This document shows positions 56,979-64,000 of a DNA stretch of 64,000 nucleotides, in pieces. The notes under the pieces were generated by a model. That model was not told the origin of the DNA, did not search any database, and saw only the letters and a list, made by a program, of their open reading frames with translations. How positions within the stretch are numbered: the stretch's first letter is position 1; each line of letters begins with the position of its first letter. Position numbers and translations under genes: made by a program. The stretch spans positions 29,614,652 to 29,678,651 of the forward strand of contig NC_083597.1 of the NCBI RefSeq assembly GCF_020882245.1. Direction: 5' to 3'. The DNA is from Rhopalosiphum padi. Taxonomy: Eukaryota > Arthropoda > Insecta > Hemiptera > Aphididae.

Positions 56979-57154
56979 CAGTGGCGTAGCCATGGGTAGG
57001 GATGAGGAGGTTGCACCTCCTCCCTGAAATTTCAAGAAAATTTAAAATTATTTTAATTTTTAATGGTCTGTTGAAAATCGCTACAAAAATCTTAAATTGT
57101 ACTTCACAAAAATTGATCAGCCCTCCCCGAAAAAAAATCCTGGCTACGCTACTG
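56979..57154. mobile_element. MITE, 176 bp, with CAGTGGCGTAGCCA-type ends
   Basis: The left end cagtggcgtagccatgg pairs with the right end cctggctacgctactg. Flanks taatatag and taataatatag are similar but not exact, so the duplication is blurred. The end sequence is closely related to that of the element at 14084-14507 (cattggcgtaac), suggesting one family. Confidence 0.8.
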
Positions 57155-58034
57155 TAATAATATAGATAACCGACTCTGATACATAACTACCTTTTCGGGA
57201 TGACGGGAGAAACTTTTAAAAACCGGGAAAATCCCGGAAATTTCTATACTTAAGACGTAAATGGTATATCCGTTATCCGCAATCCATTGAATAAATAAAA
57301 TTCAATAATGTATGTAGGATGTTGGCCCCGAAAAGTGAAAAGTTGAATAATACTGTTCAAATTGTTTATAACAAATATTCTTTAGTAGTTAGTATGGCCG
57401 AATATATGAAAATAAATCATCTGACATCTAGTCCGTAGTGTGACTAAATACTTTAGTGACACCATTATTTCAAAGCTTACATATCTTCCAATAGGATTTC
57501 AGACATTTCAGTATTCATATTTTTAATATTTAAATTTGTTGATAGTGAAAGTTATAAATAATCATAGACCTTCGCCTTATACAAATAATAAGGTTAATGT
57601 ATAAGGTCTATCGTCTATGTAAATAATTATATATATATATATAATATCTTAAACCGTGGACCGTACAATTGATAATACGATGATGTGATGTGATCTAAGA
57701 ATTGTAGTAAATAATAACTGATAAAAAATAATAAAACCACATTGATAACATTGTGATAACATTGTTATTAAATATTTATTCTATATATATTCAATGGATA
57801 GTTAAGTGTGAATGTGTGATAACGTTTTGTTATGTTTTTTATATTTTATAATAATCAACAAAAATTTGAGTTAGATTATTGAGATTTTGTAATTCTTTTA
57901 CAGTTAACAGTAATACAATTATTTTCTATCAAAAATATTTATGTAACATTAGTGTTTTTTAAAACATTAACCTTTTTTATTTATTAAATTTCATCATTTA
58001 TCTGCCTAGCGTATCAAAGTACAATACAATAAAC
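57155..58034. other. Region upstream of LAMTOR3
   Basis: AT-rich. A short inverted repeat around 57565-57620 (atagacc..ttatac and gtataaggtctat) can fold. The promoter and 5' UTR of LAMTOR3 must lie here, but no core element is clear. Confidence 0.4.
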
Positions 58035-59627
58035 ATGGAGGTAGACAATTTTATTCCTTTATATTTAGCAAAAAATATTTAATTACTTATGTATATTATA
58101 GTTTTGACAAAGTTAATAATTTTAATAATAAAATATAATATATTGATGTGTGGTAGAAAACATTATGTGTACATATCAATATCATTATATCAACACAATT
58201 TTGTTTAAATCACAATTTAATATCTGATTCTTTAATATACTTATAAGCTTTTTATATTTTATTGGCACATGGATTTTATAATAGTTATTTTTTTTTTGTT
58301 CTATAGAGTTGAAAAAAATATAATATACATTTTTATCATGTTACCGATTTTTTAAATTCCTATCAAATGTAAAGTTTTTATAATACAGTTAGATTTCAGT
58401 TAACATTTTAAAGTTATTTAGTTATGTTCATATATTTTATTTAAACTGTTTAAAATACAATTTAGTTTAACTATTTTGATTATCTTTAAAAACATTCTCT
58501 AGAAGAAGAATTAAGTAATGATTTATTATTAAATATTTTTAAAATATTATCTTATTTGGAATTTAAATTTAATTATATCTTATGATATTTAAGTTCAAAT
58601 ATCTCAATGATCTAAGATATAATTCTACATTAAAATTGACACTCGTGTCTTAGACATAATACTGTTTTTATAATACTCAATGTAATACTATAAATTAATT
58701 GTTTTAGGATTTAAGAAGATATTTATACCAAACCTTAACTAAGGTTGAAGGTCTTTACTCAATTCTGATATCTGATCATGATGGTGTTATTATTTTAAAA
58801 GGTTAGTAATAACAATATCATCTATTTATTTTCACAGTTATAATTAAAAATAAAATGATATAACATATAACTTAGAAAATATATTCATTAATATTTGTAT
58901 TAGATTTGACTATCTAAATCATGTATGTGTTATTAATGAAACATTCATTTTTCAACCTTACAATATTTAATATTTATGTTATAGCCCATGCCAATAAATC
59001 ATCTGAACAAAATTCAAATTACAAACATTCATTTTTATCAGAATTTAATTCTGCATCAGAACAAGCAGGGAAATTAGAACTTGGAAAAAATAAAACAGTG
59101 ATTTGTTTTTATACAAACAACCAAGTGCGTATTTAAAATTTTTTAAATTATTTATGTTTTATGTTATTTTGTTACTTAAAGTAATATTGGACTATTGTTG
59201 TTAAGTAACATAATGATAAGATTTCTATATGTAAATAATTTTCAAAAGTTATTATTTCATACTATTTATTATTCATAATATTTTCATGAGCTATGAACTA
59301 AAATAAAGTTACATTCAAAACGATCAAAAATTGTTTTTCTACTATATTAAAGTAACTTCTTGTTAGCATGGAAAATACATACATATATACATATTAGTAC
59401 GTTACATGCATGTTTATTGTTTATATAATAACTACTAGTCCTAATACAGTATTTTAACTTTAATAATTGATCTTTATTTATATTTACTATAGGTAGTCCA
59501 GTTAAATTGCTCAAGATTCTTAATTACATTTGTGGCTTCTGAAAAAGCAAATACTGGTAATATATTAGGGCTAGAAAAAGTGCTGGAGCCATTATTGAAG
59601 GATTTACAAGCTATACAGTTTCCTTAA
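58035..59627 (+). CDS. LAMTOR3: LAMTOR3 (MP1), Ragulator complex subunit, 124 aa
   Basis: Exons: 58035-58040, 58708-58801, 58985-59124, 59493-59627; all GT..AG, joining in phase (0, 1, 0) to 124 codons plus TAA, the same length as human LAMTOR3. The first exon codes only Met-Glu before its donor (gtagac), and the joined start reads MEDLRRYLYQTL. The roadblock/LC7 fold is recognisable from KVEGLYSILISDHDGV, then LELGKNKTVICFYTNNQVVQ and ASEKANTGNILGLEK. Known role of the family: with LAMTOR2 it forms a heterodimer inside Ragulator, anchored by LAMTOR1 on late endosomes and lysosomes, where it supports Rag GTPase-mTORC1 activation and scaffolds MEK1-ERK. The central insert (NKSSEQNSNYKHS) is the most divergent part. 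An AATAAA lies at 59793. It is transcribed away from ZYG11, about 3.6 kb distant. Confidence 0.96.
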
Positions 59628-60480
59628 TTGTTTTATTATTATTAATATTATTATTACATTATAATATTTAATATGATAAATCTTTCCTTTCATATTAATG
59701 ATTATTATTTTATTCTATTTAATATTTTTATTCTGCACTTTCAAGAAGTTTAATGGCGATTGTGTATTGTGTTATTGTTGTTACTACAAATTAATAAAAT
59801 ACTAACAATTTTACTTTGATAGTTTTATTTATAAGCAATAATTGAAATTGTTTTTATAAAATACTATTTTGTACAAATATTAGGAAAATATAAAATTTCT
59901 TTGTATTCAATATATGCAAAATATGTTAAACTAGTTTTAATTTTTCTGAACTCCTTATTAATTTTTATTCCATACTTTTAGCGGTAATCGTGTAGTATGT
60001 GACCTACCGAGTGAAAATTGAGTTTAGTATCAAAGTTTAGTACCTATTAATCAAATAAATTTAATTAATTTGCCTAAATCAAACAGAAATTATGGTTCTC
60101 TTTTCATTCATACCAGTCATGAATGTTGTACTGGATTAAATGTTGATCATATATTGTGATCTTGCTTGTCTATAGCATTGAACCATTCCCACTTATACTT
60201 AGACTACTTAAAATGTTGAAAGATAAGAGTCACTCCTATTTTTCAACATTCTTGGCTATTTATTCTGTTCTTGTTCTACTTAAAATGGTCTTTAATCTTC
60301 CAAAGTCCATATTTTAAGTTATTCCTGGGATGCAGATTTTCTGATGTTTTTTCCATGCTGCTTCCTAAGGTTTACACCCCACTGGATAAAATACTATTAG
60401 AATTATCTTTTTCTTTTTATTCTTTTGCTATCACTTCTCATTGTATATCTAGCTAAGCTGCCTTTTGTAGAATCTCCATT
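59628..60480. other. 3' flank of LAMTOR3, nothing further recognised
   Basis: Holds the LAMTOR3 3' UTR and its poly(A) signal, then a moderately less AT-rich stretch (60170-60480) with a short open frame lacking any recognisable domain. This stretch may belong to transposon debris because the MULE fragment follows directly. Confidence 0.5.
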
Positions 60481-60488
60481 AATGGTTT

Positions 60489-61342
60489 TATGTGATACAA
60501 ATACGATATACGGTTAACGGTACTTATAAAAGTTGTCCCAAACATTTTTTATAAATCCTTACGATTCATGCACTTGCAGTGAATGAAATGTATGTTTCAC
60601 TAGTTTTTTTTTATTGCCAAATAAGGAAACCAAATCTTATTTTTATTCTTTTAAGTACCTATACGATGGATCAGTGTACAATATTGATGGTTTAACATTT
60701 TCACCAAAATATATTTTTATTGACTTTGAAAAATCTATACATAATGCCGCGCAACAAGTTTGGTCAACAATTAATATTAAAGGTCGTTTTCATCTTGGAA
60801 TAATTTGGTGGAAAAAATACAATGCCTTAGCTTAAGTACAAATTATAAAAAACGAAATTCGGAGGAAAGTAATTTTTTAAAAATATTTTTTGATTTACCA
60901 TTTTTAAGTCCGAAAGATGTTTACGATTGTTTCATTGAAGATATTATGTCAAAGCTTCCTGCAAATGAAAATATAAAATTATTCACCGATTATATTTAAA
61001 AAACATACAATGCACCAGATTCTACATTCCCGCCTAATCTCTGGGCTGAATTTTCGACAATACCTAATCGTACAACAAATAGTTGTGAATCATTACACGC
61101 AAAGCTGAATAGTTTATTTTATACTTCACATCCTAATATTTATATTTTTATTGATGCACATGCACTCAAAGAAATCCAATCTAATACATATACATATTCA
61201 AATAAGAAGTAAAGAGCAAAAAATCAAAACACAACATAGAAAAGGAGAATATATTAAGAAACAAATGACGAAGTACAAAAATAATGAAATTAGTAGACTT
61301 GACTTTATTAAGCTCGTATCATTAAAATATTTACCCGTTTAA
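60489..61342 (+). pseudogene. Broken MULE-family transposase
   Basis: Translated piecewise in three frames it follows the MULE transposase plan. It starts with NGTYKSCPKHF (60516 on), then TIHALAVNEMYVSLVF and LLPNKETKSYFYSF. Next come IFIDFEKSIHNAAQQVW with the second catalytic Asp, the FHLG motif and the RTTNSCESLHAKLNSLF block, which carries a candidate catalytic Glu. A KNNEISRLDFIKLV tail ends near 61340. Damage: in-frame stops at 60552 and 60997, and frameshifts near 60610, 60830 and 61170. The first catalytic Asp of the family's DGTF motif is Asn here (aac, 60516-60518). It cannot encode an active transposase. Family activity when intact: cut-and-paste DNA transposition. Confidence 0.85.
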
Positions 61343-62081
61343 TATCAAGAGTATTATTTATTATTATTATTATTGACAATATTAATTATAATTAATCATT
61401 ATATTATGTATTATTCATTAAAAAGTTGACATTGATTACCTATTATTATTATTATTAATTTAGAAAATAGGTACTAATTATTATAAGCATTATTAATTTC
61501 GGTGTTGTACGATTGAGAACGTTTTACCTTTTTAGCAACACGATTGAAAACGATGTCGGCAGATCAAAGAATCAATATTTTGTACCTTAAAATCAAACGA
61601 TTGAGAACGATTTTTCTAGCGACGTTGCCATTTATCTTAACTTTTAGTAATAATATTTAGGGCTGGGATTTTGATGTAAAAGCATCTCTTTTTGCCGTCC
61701 ATAGGCTAAAATAAATTTATCACCTAAGAAAAAAAAGAAGCTATTTCGTTTCGATCGTTAAAATTTGCCGCCCTAGGCTTTAGCCTAAATAGTCTAAGCT
61801 GTATACGGCCCTGCTCTACGAACATTCTAAATCCCAGGTTTCTAAACGTATTTTAATAAAATAAAATAAACTAATAGACTGCATCTTCATACACGTTCAA
61901 ATGATACACTAGCAATACGCTAAATACACTATCTAATTAGTACCTATATTATACATTTATAGTTTTTGTGCGAAATGATTATATTATGACAATTGATTTA
62001 TAATTAACGTCGATTAATAATAATGTGTTTGGGCAAGACAAACTGAACTTATATTATCGTATTATCGAGTTTATATCAAAT
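61343..62081. other. Transposon-related spacer with repeated acgattgagaacg motif
   Basis: Three copies of acgatt-gaRaacg lie at 61509, 61540 and 61597, then a GC-richer patch at about 61655-61815 with gcctaggctttagcct-like words. These look like subterminal repeats and MITE remains next to the MULE pieces. No gene recognised. Confidence 0.5.
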
Positions 62082-62400
62082 ATGGATCATAAAATTGAAT
62101 ATATTTTAAATACAAAATCAAACAAACGATGCATTTTAATTGAAAATAATATTTTTCGTGAATTTAACCACTTTAAAAAACGGGTCTTCTCGTTCTCGAT
62201 GTACCAACAGTAAATGTCCTAAGTGTTTTATTGAATTCTACCATCGATAAAAATATAAAATACTATCTTTTTCAAATAATAATAAACATAACCATGAATC
62301 AACTACTCATCATAATTCAGCTGATCGGTGTGGTATTAAAACTGCCGTCAAAAGAAAAAAAGGTCGCCCAAACACGTCATTACAATGTTTTAAAATCACT
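62082..62400 (+). pseudogene. FLYWCH-like zinc-finger fragment of a MULE element
   Basis: Frame one from the ATG at 62082 gives KIEYILNTKSNKRCILIE and then REFNHFKK. A +/-1 shift near 62175 continues with SRCTNSKCPKCFIEF, a stop, and KYKILSF..NNNKHNHES. The C-x5-C and H-x-H spacing and the short strand pattern resemble the FLYWCH finger found at the N-terminus of many MULE transposases. It lies downstream of the transposase fragment although it would be N-terminal in an intact protein, so it belongs to another copy or a rearranged one. Homology is weaker than for the transposase piece. Confidence 0.5.
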
Positions 62401-62470
62401 CGCCCAAACGCATTATGCTAAATTGTCCAAACACATTGCAATTTTTAATTATTCGTCCAAACGCATGGCG
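62365..62470. repeat. Four degenerate copies of a cgtccaaacgcat motif
   Basis: Copies start at about 62365, 62401, 62424 and 62454 with irregular spacing (36, 23, 30). They follow the FLYWCH-like fragment and may be subterminal binding repeats or a decayed satellite. Confidence 0.55.
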
Positions 62471-62896
62471 TTTATATTAACGCGGTTGCATAATATTATA
62501 GACAGGTAATTTCCTGATACGGATTACGAAATATTCAACCACTATAAGTTCTAATCAAATTGAAATTCGTATTCATTAAGTATGCAACATGACACATATA
62601 ACTATTAACTAATAGGTAGGTAGGTCGTAGGTACTTTGACCAAATGGCAAATATTTTACCAATACTGGCAATACCGATAGTATTAAATTAATATGTAATA
62701 AGTAAATAAGTAAGTAAGTATGTTTTACTGTAAAATCAAAACTTAATTTATACATTTATGTTTAGTGTCGTGTTTGTTTTTTAGTATTTTTTTAAAAATA
62801 TTGAAAATTAACTGAATTCAGTTTTCATCTTATACCACCACCAAAAAATTTAAACATTTGACTACGATATTGATTATTATTTTCTAACGGCATGTC
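62471..62896. other. Spacer before the 5S gene
   Basis: AT-rich, with a short taag/taagtaag run near 62700-62720. The 5' flank of the 5S gene is here; no conserved upstream element could be assigned. Confidence 0.5.
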
Positions 62897-63014
62897 GCCA
62901 ACGACCATACCACGTTGAATACACCAGTTCTCGTCCGATCACTGAAGTTAAGCAACGTCGGGCGTAGTTAGTACTTGGATGGGTGACCGCTTGGGAACAC
63001 TACGTGCCGTTGGC
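62897..63014 (+). rRNA. 5S ribosomal RNA
   Basis: The whole 118-base molecule is recognisable: 5' gccaacgaccataccacg, the middle ttctcgtccgatcactgaag and the 3' end gtgccgttggc. The ends pair as helix I (gccaacg with cgttggc). The internal RNA polymerase III promoter is present, with an A-box-like aagttaagcaacg at 62945-62957 and the C-box ttggatgggtgacc at 62975-62988. T-runs follow at 63016-63021 and 63023-63031 and serve as the terminator. Insect 5S genes usually sit in tandem arrays; here only one copy is visible, about 1 kb from the window edge. Sequence and terminator look intact, so it may be active. A 5S-derived SINE is unlikely because no tail follows the T-run. Confidence 0.97.
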
Positions 63015-63015
63015 A

Positions 63016-63031
63016 TTTTTTGTTTTTTTTT
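63016..63031 (+). terminator. Pol III T-run terminator of the 5S gene
   Basis: Six T, one G, then nine T directly after the mature 3' end, as expected for RNA polymerase III release. Confidence 0.9.
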
Positions 63032-63277
63032 AATAAATTCAATATTTATTTCCAATTTTAACTTAAAAAATATTAAGTTATTTTTATCTTTGTCAAATTT
63101 TTTTTAAATTTTTAAATTATATAATATATAAATATTTTTACCTAACCTAACCCTAAAAGCTATAAGGAACTTTTCTAGGTTCAAATATATAATATATAAT
63201 ATACTTAACTTATAACTGCGTACAAGTTAAAATAATCACACTGTATTATATTTTAAACTATAGGCTATATTAGTATA
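63032..63277. other. 3' flank of the - strand repeat-protein gene
   Basis: Contains TTTATT at 63045-63050, which is AATAAA on -, about 230 bases after the stop of the next gene. That - transcript would end almost at the 5S terminator, so the two genes are tail to tail. Confidence 0.5.
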
Positions 63278-63901
63278 TTACGCACCACAACAAAACATTC
63301 GACGTACGAATTTTTTAGTACGTTTCCACCACGAACGGCGTCTACGTTCAGTGGTGGTTCCATGACTGGTGTTGGTTATTGGATCTAAATAAACGTGCTC
63401 ATCATAGGCCGGTTTCGTTTCATTTTCAATCTCGGCTAAAACTTTCATAGGAATGCTCTCAACTTCGGTTGCTTCGGTTTCACCAAACGTTATGTGAATG
63501 TTCGGCATCGAACTCCAGGGTTTTTTCTGTAGACGAGTGAAGTCATCCTTCGCGGCGTCCGGTTTGGTTGAGTCTAAAACTTTCATAGAATTGCACTCAA
63601 TGTCGGTTGCTTCGGTTTCACCAAACGTTATGTGAATGATCGGCATCGAACTCCAGGGTTTCTTCGGTAAACGAGTGAAGCCACCTTTTTCGGCGTCCGG
63701 TTTGGCTGAGTCCGTAGATACTAGCTGCGTTGGTACCGATGACGATGATTGGATCTCCAACGCATCACCTGCACCCGATATCAGTCTAATATTGGGAACC
63801 GATCCATTTTGTTTTGATATCGAATCGACGACATCACTGTCTACTTTTTGGGGCTCATCATTTGCAAGTGAATCAAGTGATTTGGCTGAATTCGACAGCA
63901 T
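63278..63901 (-). CDS. Unrecognised protein with tandem 46-aa duplication and basic Cys-Cys C-terminus (207 aa)
   Basis: I do not recognise this gene. From the first in-frame ATG (63901) it encodes 207 residues. The frame stays open up to 63949 (a hydrophobic run ending IAVTAAAGPA), so an upstream exon or a start outside the window is possible. Residues 1-63 are Ser/Asp-rich. Residues 64-109 and 110-155 are two copies of one 46-residue unit (KPWSSMPxIHITFGETEAT core). The C-terminus is strongly basic (residues 186-201, RRRRSWWKRTKKFVRR) and ends MFCCGA. Basic residues beside paired Cys suggest a palmitoylated, inner-membrane-bound tail; this is inference. GC content is much above the flanks, the duplicated units differ mostly without breaking the frame, and there is no stop, so it looks like a real gene. 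It might be an aphid-lineage gene. A signal-peptide model with an upstream exon cannot be excluded. Confidence 0.7.
   Translation of the reverse strand: MLSNSAKSLDSLANDEPQKVDSDVVDSISKQNGSVPNIRLISGAGDALEIQSSSSVPTQLVSTDSAKPDAEKGGFTRLPKKPWSSMPIIHITFGETEATDIECNSMKVLDSTKPDAAKDDFTRLQKKPWSSMPNIHITFGETEATEVESIPMKVLAEIENETKPAYDEHVYLDPITNTSHGTTTERRRRSWWKRTKKFVRRMFCCGA
63438..63712 (-). repeat. Tandem 138-bp coding duplication
   Basis: Two head-to-tail copies, 63438-63575 and 63576-63712, period 138 bp, each encoding one 46-residue unit of the repeat protein. Long identical stretches such as tcggttgcttcggtttcacc remain, so the duplication is fairly recent. Confidence 0.92.
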
Positions 63902-64000
63902 CGCTGGGCCGGCCGCAGCAGTCACGGCGATCGGTAATATTATTTTGCTTTATTATTTATTAGATAGTTTATGATAATAATATACGTTAATATATTTTAC

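Noticed and set aside
63636..63974. 112-codon open frame on + opposite the repeat-protein gene.
   Set aside because: It is the antisense shadow of the - strand frame, which has the duplicated unit and the coherent C-terminus.
1..64000. tRNA genes and CRISPR arrays.
   Set aside because: No convincing A-box/B-box pair with a cloverleaf was seen, and no regular direct repeats with unique spacers; the direct repeats found are microsatellites or transposon motifs.

Overview
The window looks like nuclear DNA from an aphid or close hemipteran. The background is extremely AT-rich and scattered with short words such as taggtacct. Genes are split by AT-rich introns with GT..AG borders. There is an arthropod-type 5S rRNA gene, and many short inverted-repeat elements carry 8-bp target duplications. 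The species assignment is inference. Nothing bacterial or viral was recognised.

Layout. From 1 to 29.69 kb there is no gene I can support: AT-rich DNA, two MITEs (14.08 and 21.9 kb), microsatellites, and three GC/CpG-rich islands (about 60-480, 10.8-11.56 and 12.6-13.35 kb) that look like promoter or first-exon regions. From 29.75 to 39.49 kb on + is a six-exon gene whose exons join in phase to give a 552-residue protein: four membrane segments with a CD20-like arrangement, then a long Ser/Pro-rich cytoplasmic tail. I cannot name its family with certainty. Its introns hold a large foldback repeat and two MITEs, one ending 60 bp before exon 4. From 39.5 to 48.0 kb is an AT-rich tail-to-tail spacer with one MITE. 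From 48.46 to 54.44 kb on - is a complete 12-exon ZYG11 homologue (739 aa), a cullin-2 ubiquitin ligase substrate receptor. From 54.44 to 58.03 kb is a divergent spacer with two MITEs. From 58.03 to 59.63 kb on + is a complete four-exon LAMTOR3 gene (124 aa), a subunit of the Ragulator scaffold at the lysosome. From 60.5 to 62.5 kb are decayed pieces of MULE DNA transposons, with a broken transposase and a FLYWCH-like zinc-finger fragment. At 62.90-63.01 kb is one intact-looking 5S rRNA gene on +. At 63.28-63.90 kb on - is an unrecognised gene encoding about 207 aa, with a tandem 46-residue duplication and a basic, Cys-Cys C-terminus.

The genes do not form a pathway. ZYG11 (N-degron protein turnover) and LAMTOR3 (mTORC1/MAPK scaffold) are neighbours by chance as far as the sequence shows. 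The strongest unexplained items are the four-span gene with its GC-rich exon 4, the duplicated-repeat protein gene beside the 5S gene, and a cohort of seven or eight non-autonomous hAT-like elements in one 64-kb window.
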